Part shown: one piece after another, positions 19,177-28,955 of the stretch | Layout: every line of letters starts with the position of its first letter | Position numbering within the stretch: position 1 is the stretch's first letter | Program-made: the position numbers and the translations under genes | Notes under the pieces: model-generated | What the model was told of the DNA's origin: nothing | Databases searched by the model: none | Seen by the model: the letters and a program-made list of their open reading frames with translations, nothing else | Assembly (NCBI GenBank): GCA_918797485.1 | Contig: CAKKNE010000003.1 | Span: 4,526,001 to 4,590,000 of the forward strand | Direction: 5' to 3' | Source: Pelagomonas calceolata | Taxonomy: Eukaryota > Sar > Pelagophyceae > Pelagomonadales > Pelagomonadaceae | DNA length: 64,000 nucleotides

Positions 19177-21762
19177 TCAAGCACCCCTAGAGGGAATATC
19201 GCCGGGCAGTCCGCCGCGAAGGACAGCTACATACTGGCGGGCGATGTCGTCAATATTGTGATGAAGCGGCGCGCCGACGACTGCAGCGAAGTAAGCGTAG
19301 CGTTCTTTAATGGTGCGGAGCGCGCTCATCAATTCGTCGTCGGTTTTAAAGGGCACGCCACCGAGTCCGACGGCCTCTGGGTGGCCTCCTTCGTCGCGAT
19401 AGGCGACGGGAAGGCCGACGGCGAGCGCCTCGACGAGCGAGTTGGAGGCTGGCTCGCGCCGCGAGGCGGCGATGAAAATGTCATGTTCGGCGAGCGCCGC
19501 AGCAATCTCGGCAGAGGATTGTGGCGGCACAACCGTCACGCAGGGCCGATGGGTAGCAAGGCGAAACTCGCGGCTCCGCGAGCCTATGAACGTGATGTTG
19601 AACTCTTCGCAGTCGATGGCGCGCGAAAGTGCGGCGAGCGTGTCGGCGCCCTTGACGAAACCATTGGCGTGCGACGTGGCGATGAGGCGCATCGGGGTGC
19701 GCGGCGCCGCGCAGGGCGGCCGCTGCTTGAAGATCGCCGGGTCCGCGGCATTTCGGATGATGACGCGGGGCCGATATCTACTGTCGCCGCCACCGAGACT
19801 TCCTGGGTATGTCGTGTCCCAGGCATGCCACGAGAAGAGCGACTGGTGGATGGAAACGTCGGCGTAGAGGCCGTTCATAAGGCGGACGATGCGGTCCTGG
19901 CTTTGGTAAGACGAGGTGTTGGCTCTGTTGATAATGTTGGGGCCATCGATGCGATGCGCAACGATAAACGGCTTACGATCTCCCTGCGGAGTCTTTTTTA
20001 CGAATTTCAGGTAGGCCCGCGCGAAGTCGGCCGTGTTGAAAGTGTGCGCGTTAATGAGAATCGCCGTCGTCTCTTTGGTGATCTTGTTCAACTGGACCTT
20101 CTTGATGAGGTCGTCCTGGCGGCGCAGCGCGTTAATGAGCGCTGCGAGGAACTGGTTGCCGCCGCCCCACGGCGCTTCGTGGAAGACGTGCCAAACACTA
20201 ACGACGAGCCTTTTGGCGCGCGACCGCGCCGCGCGGAGCGCCTCGTATTCGAATTTCCCTGTGCCGGCACCAGGTGGTTTGCGGAGCACGATCTCCCGTT
20301 CGGCGGCGACCGTCGCCGCGAGCAGGCCGTCGTCGATGCCGTAGTCGTCGGCGCAGCCGCGGCGAGTTCGCGTCTTTTCGTCCTCGATGGTCGCGTATTG
20401 GAGCGTCGTATATCGCGCCTTGAGCGCGGCGACGTCGATTGTGCACCCCTTGGACGACGAAGGTGGGTTGCGCATATATTTGTGGATTGACGTCGCATCG
20501 TACCGCACCTCTTCGGGGTGATGTACCATGAGGTACGTCGAGTAGAGCTCGTACTCCGAGAAGGTGGACGCGAGCTGCTTGCATTGGTCCCGCGTCTCGC
20601 ACGCGCGCTTCCGCGAGGCCCAGTCAAGGACTACGTCGTAGAACGAGGTCGCGTGGTCACGCGCCACGCGCTCGAAGATGCTCGCCAGCATGGCGCGTAC
20701 GCGGTGCCGCGAAAACACCATCCAATGCGCCACCGCCGTGCGGCCGTTGGCCAGGGCGCAGGGCCATTTGCCGAGGAGGTCGTGCGTCGTCGGGCCGTAG
20801 TCGCGAAACCACATCTTGGAATTATTTCCCGCGAAGAACACCGCGCGGAGGACCGGGTCTGAGGACGAATACGTTTTCGTCTGGAGCCTCGCCCTTATAT
20901 TTCCCTCGGCCCACTCGAGTGGAAAAAATTGGGCCGTCGGCGCGCGGATCGACGCTGCTCGGACGCGCTGGAGCACCTCCAGCTCTTGCAGGAAGATGTT
21001 GTCCGAGTCTATCACTACGAAGTGATCGGAGAGGCCGACGTCGATGAGGCTCACGAAGAGTTTGGCGAACTGCTGCACGAACCATCCGCCGTGGCGCCCG
21101 GACGTCGCCAGGTGGGGGTACGCCGCAACCATTTCCACGCCGCTTCGGCCGCTGAGCGCGTGAACGGGAAGGCAGTAGACGTGCGGACCAAGCGACGTGA
21201 GGTATCGGCACGACACGTCCGATTCGACCAGGAGATAAATGTTTCGCACGCGGGGTCGTATGTACTTGCGAATAGATTTCAAACGAGCTGCTGTGTTGGT
21301 GCTCGTCACCAGGAGCGGCACCACCGCGTCGAACTCAAAATCTTCACCAAGGCTTTCGACCGCAATCGAATCCACGCTTTCCGATCCCAAGTTTATCGCA
21401 GTGGCTGTCATGTTCGCTTGGGCCGCCGTTCCCCAGCTCGGACGCCAGTGCGCCTCCCAGCACCTCCGGGATTGCTCGCTGGCTTCGCGCGCCTGAGCTT
21501 GGGCCGGACGTGAGCCGCACCGTAACACGTTTCGTGCGGCCGGCAACGCCGGATCCGTGTCCTCGTCGGCCGCCGCACCACATACTGATGCCGACCGCGT
21601 GGGCGAGGGCCGGCGGCGGCGGCGCGCAGGCTGGCGGCGCAGCCATGAAGCCGCCGCAGGCACGCCCAGCAGTCTTGCGAGGCTCGCACCGAGCGCGGTG
21701 AGGAGCATCGCTGTCCAGCAGACGAGCCTCCGCGGCGCCACAGTGCGGCTGCCCTTCTTCAT
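19177..21762 (-). CDS. DUF6492-like and GT4 fusion glycosyltransferase
   Basis: 861 residues from the Met at 21762; the frame is open a little further but without an ATG. An N-terminal hydrophobic segment (about 12-30) and an Arg-rich stretch suggest a type II anchor. The first domain (about 145-400) resembles DUF6492: FDAVVPLLVTST, IRKYIRPRVRNIYLLVE, GWFVQQFAKLFVS and FVVIDSDNIFL, the last carrying a D-x-D pair. The second domain (about 530-850) is a GT4-type GT-B transferase: VWHVFHEAPWGGGNQFL, then RLIATSHANGFVKGADTL and the nucleotide-binding FIAASRREPASNSLVEALAV. No intron. It shares the two-transferases-in-one-chain plan of its neighbours. Substrates unknown. Confidence 0.7.
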   Translation of the reverse strand: MKKGSRTVAPRRLVCWTAMLLTALGASLARLLGVPAAASWLRRQPARRRRRPSPTRSASVCGAAADEDTDPALPAARNVLRCGSRPAQAQAREASEQSRRCWEAHWRPSWGTAAQANMTATAINLGSESVDSIAVESLGEDFEFDAVVPLLVTSTNTAARLKSIRKYIRPRVRNIYLLVESDVSCRYLTSLGPHVYCLPVHALSGRSGVEMVAAYPHLATSGRHGGWFVQQFAKLFVSLIDVGLSDHFVVIDSDNIFLQELEVLQRVRAASIRAPTAQFFPLEWAEGNIRARLQTKTYSSSDPVLRAVFFAGNNSKMWFRDYGPTTHDLLGKWPCALANGRTAVAHWMVFSRHRVRAMLASIFERVARDHATSFYDVVLDWASRKRACETRDQCKQLASTFSEYELYSTYLMVHHPEEVRYDATSIHKYMRNPPSSSKGCTIDVAALKARYTTLQYATIEDEKTRTRRGCADDYGIDDGLLAATVAAEREIVLRKPPGAGTGKFEYEALRAARSRAKRLVVSVWHVFHEAPWGGGNQFLAALINALRRQDDLIKKVQLNKITKETTAILINAHTFNTADFARAYLKFVKKTPQGDRKPFIVAHRIDGPNIINRANTSSYQSQDRIVRLMNGLYADVSIHQSLFSWHAWDTTYPGSLGGGDSRYRPRVIIRNAADPAIFKQRPPCAAPRTPMRLIATSHANGFVKGADTLAALSRAIDCEEFNITFIGSRSREFRLATHRPCVTVVPPQSSAEIAAALAEHDIFIAASRREPASNSLVEALAVGLPVAYRDEGGHPEAVGLGGVPFKTDDELMSALRTIKERYAYFAAVVGAPLHHNIDDIARQYVAVLRGGLPGDIPSRGA

Positions 21763-22021
21763 GTTGCCACTCAACACAATGACATTGTCATGGCAGGACA
21801 AATGGCCAAAAAGTTACTTCATTCAATCCCCTGCTGGTTCCAGAGCTCCCGTAGGTCTAGAGGCGCGTATATTATGACTGACTCCCCATGTGGGGTGAGG
21901 CGGGTTTCTACGAGTGTGCGCCCTGCCTACCGTGACGCTAGGGAAAATATACTGCTGGGTCTAACTGCTGGGGTATTGTCTTGGCCTGTTGCTAGGTTGC
22001 CATTTACCCGACCGTGACTCG
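21763..22021. other. Intergenic 5' flank
   Basis: The upstream flank of the DUF6492/GT4 gene. Near 21990-22010 a stretch GGTTGCCATTTACCCG resembles 26648-26665, another edge of the repeat-rich block. Confidence 0.4.
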
Positions 22022-22219
22022 ACTCATGTAGCGCATGCGCTACATGAGTAAACGGGCTATATGGGTAAATGGGCTATATAGGTATTTGGGTTATATGGGC
22101 GTTTGGGTTATAACCCAAATCCCAAATAACCCAAATACCCATATAGCCCAAACACCCATATAACCCAAATACATACCCATATAGCCCATTTACTCATGTA
22201 GCGCATGCGCTACATGAGT
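22022..22219. repeat. Large palindrome with identical 28-bp palindromes at both ends
   Basis: 22022-22049 is a perfect 28-bp palindrome (ACTCATGTAGCGC and its mirror). An identical copy stands at 22192-22219. Between them, arms made of variants of GGCTATATGGGTATTTGGGT run inward and are reversed beyond the centre near 22117, where the sequence reads TGGGTTATAACCCAAA. The whole can fold back over about 95 bp per arm, with small gaps. Confidence 0.85.
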
Positions 22220-22843
22220 CTCGGAGGGGTTATTAACTCCAATCGCGGCCCGGGGTCAGTAACCCGGGTAATTACCCGTTAGTACGGGTTATATTAACCC
22301 TATTAACCCGGGATCTTATGGACCGTCCGGACGCCCGCCGCTTAACACGGGGGCGGACCCCAAATTTGAGATTCGAGTTCCTAGCCACTTTCCGGGGGCG
22401 ATTTTGGCTGTGGGGTCCCAAAGGGTCCCTTTGTACGCCCCGAGAGGCTGAGGCCCGCGCCAGTGGCCAGTGAGGCCCCCTCCCCTACCCCTCTATAAGA
22501 TCCTGAGGTAAATAATCCGTACTAACCGGTAATTACCCGGGTTATTAACCCCGGGCGGCGCCAGGGGTAAATAGCCCCTCAGGTAAATGCCAACCTAGGC
22601 CCTTAGGACGGGTAAGGGTGCGGGTGACTCGTGTAGGGCGGGGGCACGCGGGGCTGACCCCCCGGCCCCTCTAGGTACAAGGAGAAGTACCGCGGCGATG
22701 CTGCGGCCTTTAAGAACGGCGCCGATGATACCGACGGCGACGCGGAATCATCCTAAGAGCACGGGCATCCAGCTCGTCCTACCATCACTCGAGGACCACC
22801 ACGATGGGGCGGAGTTCGGTCCCGGGCACTCAACCTCACCATC
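22220..22843. other. Intergenic with CCCGGG/TTAACC-rich sequence and direct repeat R2 copy 1
   Basis: 22230-22320 is rich in TAACCCG and its complement. 22451-22598 is direct repeat R2, nearly identical to 26952-27105 in the same orientation. No gene recognised. Confidence 0.65.
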
Positions 22844-24175
22844 TCATTGTTTGCTGGAACAATCGAAGTACATTGGTCTGCAATGATTTGAGCCCGAATC
22901 TTTATTGAAGAAAATTTCGGTGCATTCATTGTTCACATACGCAAGTGTCTGAGAGCGCAGCATTGCCGAGGATCCAAGATTGGGCGAGTTATAAGGGTTT
23001 GCTGCGGCCTTGGCCGTGGAGAGTTCAGCACAGAAGTCCATCATGATCGCCCCCGGACGATTGAGCGAGTTTAGGATAAGCCTCATGACGGACAGGGGGT
23101 CAGGAACATGTTCAAGCACAGTCAACACAATGGCCACGTCAAACGCTTGCGCTGGCAGGCTCGGTAGAGACTCGCCGTCTGCCTCGACCACCCTGATCGA
23201 AGATTGCATTCCTCTCTCCAATAGGAGATTCTTGAGGCGCCAGGCCCCGAAGTACAGGTGCTCACCAGAAATATCCACCACTGTTGCCGACTTGATTGGC
23301 ACACTGCAAGCTGTTTTTCCTCCCAATATATTTGCATCGTGAAATCCTCCGCCACCGAGCCTAAATGAGCCAGGAGCGATGCCCGCACCATATTCAAGGA
23401 CTCGGACCTCCTCCGAGGGGCGCCGCTGAAGGAGGTGGCATAGATTGTCGTACTTGAGTGCCGTGCTTCTTAGGTTATGGAATGACTGCCGGAATATCTC
23501 CCATGTTCCGAAGGCTTGGTAATGTCGCTGCTGGTCTATAGTTCGGTTGCGCTCGATAGAGTGCCAGGTACAGCAGAGGGCGCGCCACCGGAACGGGTAC
23601 GCTTTCGTGCACCTTGGACTGGGATAATCCGCATAGGTGGGCGCCCTTTGCTTGGGGTGCAGTTGCGCCGCCCTACAATATCGCGACGTCCGGTACCCGT
23701 CAACGCACGCGCTCCGATAGATCACGTCCTTGGACACAGAGTCGACGCAGATCTCCGTCCCGGCAACCCTCACGGTGGACACTCCGAACCAATCTTCAAT
23801 GGCACCTTTCCAATCCAGTGCCCAAGTCTTTACCGACCCCCGAGAACCAGAGTTGTGCCCGCCGTTGCCGAGCCGGCACGCCTCCAATCGTTTGTCCTCT
23901 TGGTCGAGCCGCATCCATCCTAAAGAACGCTCCGAACTCTGCATTTCGGCCGACGCCCAGCCCACTGGCATGTCCCTCGGCGTCCTGCCTTGTCGACACG
24001 CCGGCTGGGACAACTCGTCGGCTCTCCGTACCTGATCCTCCCTCGCTAGTGCGGTGAGCTCCCCCGCAGGCGCGAGGCGCAGGATGAAATAGATGGCAGT
24101 GCCCACTGCTAGGCCTAAGACAATGTGCTTGGACTGCACGCGCCTCCCGACCGCAGCACCGACACCGGAGGCCAT
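22844..24175 (-). CDS. Membrane-anchored class I SAM methyltransferase
   Basis: 443 residues from the Met at 24175, the first ATG in a frame that is open further upstream. A transmembrane anchor (about residues 18-35, IVLGLAVGTAIYFILRL) is followed by a lumenal region with many Cys (AGTEICVDSVSKDVIYRSA and on). The methyltransferase domain has VRVLEYGAGIAPGSFRLGGG as cofactor motif I, KSATVVDISGEHLYF, and AFDVAIVLTVLEHVPDPLS as motif IV. Its C-terminal part lacks further recognisable features. It likely methylates a glycan or protein in the Golgi; the acceptor is unknown. No intron. It lies between the two R2 direct repeats. Confidence 0.65.
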   Translation of the reverse strand: MASGVGAAVGRRVQSKHIVLGLAVGTAIYFILRLAPAGELTALAREDQVRRADELSQPACRQGRTPRDMPVGWASAEMQSSERSLGWMRLDQEDKRLEACRLGNGGHNSGSRGSVKTWALDWKGAIEDWFGVSTVRVAGTEICVDSVSKDVIYRSACVDGYRTSRYCRAAQLHPKQRAPTYADYPSPRCTKAYPFRWRALCCTWHSIERNRTIDQQRHYQAFGTWEIFRQSFHNLRSTALKYDNLCHLLQRRPSEEVRVLEYGAGIAPGSFRLGGGGFHDANILGGKTACSVPIKSATVVDISGEHLYFGAWRLKNLLLERGMQSSIRVVEADGESLPSLPAQAFDVAIVLTVLEHVPDPLSVMRLILNSLNRPGAIMMDFCAELSTAKAAANPYNSPNLGSSAMLRSQTLAYVNNECTEIFFNKDSGSNHCRPMYFDCSSKQ

Positions 24176-24310
24176 GCTACCACGCCACAACACCCATTCG
24201 ATGTGTCCTTCTCGCCTAGACAACGTATTGTCCGAAGCACGGGGGCAGCGCGCGCGGCATTCGGTCGATATCAAGCTTGAATTGTGCAGCTGTCTGCGGC
24301 CGGGCTGCAA

Positions 24311-25476
24311 AAGCTACAGAAATTTTCAATCACACGCTGCGCTCCCCTTGGCTTTTCTCTCGCTCATTAACTTGCAGCTATAGATGCACGCTATGTGCCT
24401 ATAATACCCTATTTATATTATTTATATTTTATTAACTAAGCTAACACCCCTCTAGGCGCGCGCCCCCGCAACCCGAATTGACTATAGCTATTCCTTTATT
24501 AACTAAGCTTACGTACACGCTCGCGGGGGATAGCTCCCCCGTCACCCCTCTAGGCGCGCGCCCCCGCAACCCGAATTGACTATAGCTATTCCTTATTAAC
24601 TAAGGCTGCCTTTACCGTCGCTGGGGCATCAAGACGGCGCGCGAGTACGCCCGGATCAAGATCGACGGCCTCCGGCTCGTCGGCGGCAACCCGGACTTCA
24701 CCAACGCGCCCGGGCACGGCGACGACGACGCACGCTTCTACGACCGGCAGCAAGCTTACGTACACGCTCGCGGGGGATAGCTCCCCCGTCACCCCTCTAG
24801 GCGCGCGCCCCCGCAACCCGAATTGACTATAGCTATTTCTCTCTTATTAACTAAGGATAATTAAAAAAGTTATTTTATGGTGCGGGTAATTTTAGTAAAA
24901 CGGGCTGAATCGGGAAAATACCGGCGTATGGGGCTGCTTTTGGCCCCAGGCACATTGCTGGGGGGTGCACGGGGCGGGGGACACCTGAGTGGTAATGGGC
25001 CGTGGCGGTGGGTCGGCCCGAGGGGGGGTGCGCCGCGCGCGCTGTTTCTAGTTTTAGGAGGAGCCTCTGAGTGCCATATTTTTTACTATTATACCTGTCA
25101 CGGTTATATACTAGTAATATCGAATTCAAGTTATAGTAGAACGCGGACGGCCCAGGTCACAAGCTCTTCGTGGCTGATGTACCCGCTGGCCGGGGTGATT
25201 CCGTCAAATTTGCACCCCGCGCTGCATGCAGCCCACGGACATCATAAGGAACAGTTGACCCAGCGGGACCTTCCCCCCTTTCCCCCGTCTTCCCTTCAAG
25301 TTTCATTTGCGGGTCCGGTTTTTTCGGAGTTTGCCAGATTATGCACTTCTGTGCCAGTATTGAACATACCGCAGTACTAATTTCTACGTCGATAGCGTAC
25401 TTTTTTTTTACATGTCGAGCAAGCGTACTTTTTTTAGTGGTACTCATTCGGAGTCATTCGGGGGAGTGACCTGGTA
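24311..25476. repeat. Repeat block with gene fragment F1 copy 2 and tandem tail units
   Basis: A unit CACCCCTCTAGGCGCGCGCC..CCCGAATTGACTATAGCTATT recurs at about 24446-24508, 24543-24603 and 24790-24855, and again at 50871-50922. Between units two and three sits fragment F1 copy 2 (24608-24780, ending in TAG), matching 5115-5287. The stretch AAGCTTACGTACACGCTCGC (the last codons of F1) also precedes the second unit. 24860-25476 holds nothing recognised. Confidence 0.65.
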
Positions 25477-26616
25477 ATGGCGCTATGTTGGCTTGCTTGC
25501 TTCGCTGCAGTCATGATTTTCCAGGCGGGTATGCGCCAGGGTGCTGCGACTCCTGATGGAGGCCGCAATGAACCACCGTTAAATATGTCTACCGCCGAAT
25601 GCGAGGTGGCCGCTTGGGACCAATCCTGCAGGATTTGGCTGAGTGGGACACCGGCACTGGCCAGTGCGCTTATGGGGCGTGGGCACGGTGCACGCACCTA
25701 TATTTGTGGCGGCAATGCAAGCAAAGTCCCGCGGGCCCAATGCTATTCACGCGGAGAAAGATTTCGATGGCTTAAGCGCGCGTGGCATTTGCTGAAAGGC
25801 ACGACGATCCTACTCCTTGGCGATAGTATTTCCATGGAGCACTACTTCGCACTGCTTTGCGAATTGCGTGAGTTTTCGCTCCTTGGAGGAAGTGAGGTGC
25901 CGCCACTGGTGCCGCCACGCCTCCAAATCGTCAATGAAAGTGGTGTGAGCATGCACTGTGCACGCTTTGAGAAGGCGCTTCCATCCGTCTGTTATGCGCC
26001 AGAAGATGCGCTTCACTGCGGCCTCTTTAATACTATTGGGCTCTGTCCAATGTTTAACAAACAATGCCGTTTAAAGCCAGAGGTTCCATGTTTCAAGCCT
26101 GCACCACCCGGCTCGCGTGGCTACATCCTCGAGCGGCTGTCCAGAATATTCATGGCCGCAGCGGGTGATTCCCGAGAACTACTTATCGTCATGAACGCGG
26201 GATTGCATTATTCGCACAACTTGACACTCCTTCATGATATCACTGCAATGCAGCTCAATCTATTTGCTAGTCTGCCACAAAAACTTCGGCCACGCATCTT
26301 CTGGCGCGAGACAGCTGCACAGCACTGGAATACAAGTGCTGGCATTTATATGGGTAAAATCAGCAGCAGGCAGTGCGTTAACCTCCCACTAAGCATGGTG
26401 CGCGACCCTGGTACCAGCAAAGCGAACATTTTCAACCGCGCAACTGAGCCGGTGGTCTCAGCCAGTCGCGATGTGACCATACTGAGGACGTGGGCACAGT
26501 CGGCCGCATTCTGGCGAGGCCACAAAAACGGCGACTGTACGCACTACTGCCTCGAGTCGGGCCTCTTCGACAGCTGGACAGACATGCTGTGTCAGGCGCT
26601 GCTCAGTAAAATTTGA
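25477..26616 (+). CDS. TBL/PC-esterase-like polysaccharide O-acyltransferase
   Basis: 379 residues, no intron. A short N-terminal hydrophobic segment acts as signal or anchor. ILLLGDSIS (Ser near 117) is the GDS motif, and DCTHYCLESGLFDSWTDML (about 353-371) supplies the D-x-x-H motif of the Trichome Birefringence-Like/PC-esterase family. Plant members transfer acetyl groups onto cell-wall polysaccharides; fungal and animal members include Cas1-type sialate O-acetyltransferases. Several Cys and N-glycosylation sequons fit a lumenal location. Base composition is lower in GC than in most neighbours. It forms a same-strand pair with the next gene, a distant paralogue. Confidence 0.7.
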   Translation: MALCWLACFAAVMIFQAGMRQGAATPDGGRNEPPLNMSTAECEVAAWDQSCRIWLSGTPALASALMGRGHGARTYICGGNASKVPRAQCYSRGERFRWLKRAWHLLKGTTILLLGDSISMEHYFALLCELREFSLLGGSEVPPLVPPRLQIVNESGVSMHCARFEKALPSVCYAPEDALHCGLFNTIGLCPMFNKQCRLKPEVPCFKPAPPGSRGYILERLSRIFMAAAGDSRELLIVMNAGLHYSHNLTLLHDITAMQLNLFASLPQKLRPRIFWRETAAQHWNTSAGIYMGKISSRQCVNLPLSMVRDPGTSKANIFNRATEPVVSASRDVTILRTWAQSAAFWRGHKNGDCTHYCLESGLFDSWTDMLCQALLSKI

Positions 26617-27353
26617 CCTAATTTGGCCTAGATGTGCCTGTCTCCTAGGTTGCCATTAACCGGTTAATAACCGGTAATTTGCCCATTATCACTCCTCGGA
26701 GGGGATCCGGGGTAAATAACCCGCTCAATAACCCGACGGGTTTTCGACTAAACCCGTTTAGTGAGATTAGCGAAAGACCCCCCCGGAAGAGCGGATTGAA
26801 GTGAACTTACTTTAGGTTCACCCCGGTGTTTTTACGGCGCCTACTTAGCGCCGGGCTTGATCCACTTGGATAAGCAGAAAGATACGGGATATAGGGAAAT
26901 ATCAGCTACGGGCCCAAGGCAAGTACCAAGTCATGTGGCCCGGCGCGGCCCAGGCCCGCGCCAGTGGCCCGTGAGGCCCCCTCCCCTACCCCTCTATAAG
27001 ATCCTGAGGTAAATAACCCGTACTAACCGGTAATTACCCGGGTTATTAACCCCGGGCCCGGGCGGCGCCAGGGGTAAATAACCCCTCAGGTAAATGGCAA
27101 CCTAGCCTGTCTCTATAATCGCGCTGGTAAGGTAGCAGGGTCCTGGCTCACCAGCCGAGGGCTGGGCCAACCTAGCTGCCAACCTAACTACGAGAGTGTT
27201 TTATAGCAAATTGTTGTTACACCGTAGTGTCAGAGACACTCGCTGTACTGTATAGACTCAAACTTAGAGAGTGGGAGATACATATCTAAGGTAGGAGGGC
27301 TAGTAGGTTTCTCTCTCTAGTAGTGCCAAAAACATGAGCTCACTTAGACGACG
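26617..27353. repeat. Repeats R5 (reverse), R2 copy 2 and R1 (reverse)
   Basis: 26800-26884 is R5 in reverse. 26952-27105 is R2 copy 2, differing from 22451-22598 by few bases and a CCCGGG insertion. 27133-27320 is a nearly complete R1 in reverse that ends about 30 bp before the next start codon. Confidence 0.7.
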
Positions 27354-28676
27354 ATGCGGGGCAACCGGCCCTTCGACCAAAGGCTGCGTTTTGCTTCTGG
27401 CGTAGTGCTGCTGGTCATTTCAAGTGCGCTGTTCGCGAGTCCGGCGTTTCTCAAGGCATTTGCCAAGTTACTGGTCACTCGCGCACCAAAACCTGGCGCT
27501 GTGAGGTCGGCGGCGCCTTTCGAGGTATCAACGTTGTTCCGGTGCAACGAGGCGGAGGTGGCACAGCATGTGGCGCGGGTCGAGTTGAGCACGTACCAGT
27601 GGGAGCGCATGAGGCGATCGAATTTGCCAGCGCCATGGTCAGATGTTCCGCAGCTAAGGTCGTTTCGCGAGTGCTTGTCGCAAACGGGCCACATGCCTTT
27701 TGGCACTGTGATTTCGCAGGACCAGCGGCTCGTGACATGGACCCCTGGGAGGAACGTAAGCACACCTCACTCCACGATGCACGGCGGCGGCGTTGAGTGC
27801 GTGTCTAACAGTATTGGACCAATTGCCGAAGAACTACTATCGAGCCCTACGATTGATGATTTGGAATGGGTCTGGGGCGACACTGCAATGGCAACCATGT
27901 CCGTCGACGACGTACGCCTCGCCCTCAAACATGCTGAGGTCGCGCTAATCGGCGACTCCCTCACGCGGCAGCAGTTTTATTCGCTATGCTGCCTCCTGGA
28001 CATGTTTGACGCTGAACCAAAGCGAATACACTACCTTAGTGTCGATATGATATCGCAGATGCAGCATTATCACGCCGAGGTCATCAACTCAAGCGACATC
28101 GTCCTCTTCGGCATCGGCCACCATATGGACAGGTCCAAGGACTTCCACGCGACGTACGAGGAGATCCTTGACACTGTTTTCAACTACGCTGCGGCTCGGC
28201 GGAGGGAAGGCGCTGCCATGTGGGTCCGGACACGTTGCCCGAGGCATTATCTCGCCGGCGATCCCCAACCGCCAGACATGAGGGCGTACCGGCTCCCAGG
28301 CGACACAAATCAGCCCCCGTGCCACAATTTTACGGGCCCCGCGACGAACCTTACCTACGCTGTCTTGAACAGATTCGATGCCACCGGCGTCCCCTTTATG
28401 AACTGCCAACTCCACAAGCGTCACCAGGCCATGTTGGTGAAAGGTCGCAAAGATGTTCACTTGCTCGACACAGAGGCGCTCTCGTTCTTCCGTCCCGACC
28501 AGCACAACAGAAACGGGTCGGTGTACTCCCGAGGCTCACAGGGGAAACTTCCATGTGATCTATCCCACTACTGCTACGCCGGATCTGCTCCCAGTGTCCC
28601 TGACACGTGGAACATCCTCTGGCTCAACAGAATAGTTGCTGACTGGAAAAAACAAGATCGGAGCGTCGCACGGTAG
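27354..28676 (+). CDS. TBL/PC-esterase-like protein, second copy
   Basis: 440 residues, no intron. A type II anchor (about 13-32, FASGVVLLVISSALFASPAF) precedes the SGNH-like fold. VALIGDSLTRQQFYSL (Ser near 201) is the nucleophile motif, and CDLSHYCYAGSAPSVPDTW (about 400-418) carries Asp and His of the triad. The arrangement is that of plant TBL polysaccharide O-acetyltransferases. The identity with the preceding gene is limited to these motifs, so the pair is old or of separate origin. An R1 copy stands directly upstream. Confidence 0.7.
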   Translation: MRGNRPFDQRLRFASGVVLLVISSALFASPAFLKAFAKLLVTRAPKPGAVRSAAPFEVSTLFRCNEAEVAQHVARVELSTYQWERMRRSNLPAPWSDVPQLRSFRECLSQTGHMPFGTVISQDQRLVTWTPGRNVSTPHSTMHGGGVECVSNSIGPIAEELLSSPTIDDLEWVWGDTAMATMSVDDVRLALKHAEVALIGDSLTRQQFYSLCCLLDMFDAEPKRIHYLSVDMISQMQHYHAEVINSSDIVLFGIGHHMDRSKDFHATYEEILDTVFNYAAARRREGAAMWVRTRCPRHYLAGDPQPPDMRAYRLPGDTNQPPCHNFTGPATNLTYAVLNRFDATGVPFMNCQLHKRHQAMLVKGRKDVHLLDTEALSFFRPDQHNRNGSVYSRGSQGKLPCDLSHYCYAGSAPSVPDTWNILWLNRIVADWKKQDRSVAR

Positions 28677-28769
28677 CCTGTGCCCTCGGCGCTTGGGATT
28701 GAGCCGCTGGTCCAGCACCGCACACATGCAGTCGCGTCCACGTGAAATAAATGACCTGATTGACTTTAC

Positions 28770-28955
28770 GAACGATCGCGCAAAAATTCGGCCCTCTGCG
28801 ACCTCGCCTCCAGGCGGCACGGCGACGAGGTTACGGCCTACATCCGCCACGGCGGAGACCGACCGAGTGCCTTCTCGCGAGCACGCGGAGTCGCGGGCAT
28901 CGCCGCAGGCCTGCGTGCGCGCTCCTCGTGCGACGCCGAAAGTTGGCGCGGCGTC
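28770..28955 (+). pseudogene. Duplicated 3' fragment of the fucosyltransferase/DUF616 gene
   Basis: In one frame this reads ERSRKNSALCDLASRRHGDE, then VTAYIRHGGDRPSAFSRARG and VAGIAAGL. The native C terminus at 5488-5670 reads ERSRKNSALCALASRRHGDE and so on. Identity is high over about 180 bp, then the copy diverges. It has no start codon of its own and lacks both catalytic domains. It probably arose by duplication of a gene end. Confidence 0.8.

Noticed and set aside
22230-22320. TAACCC-rich sequence as an internal telomere
   Set aside because: The units are mixed with CCCGGG and are not a regular 6- or 7-base tandem array, so telomeric origin is not supported.
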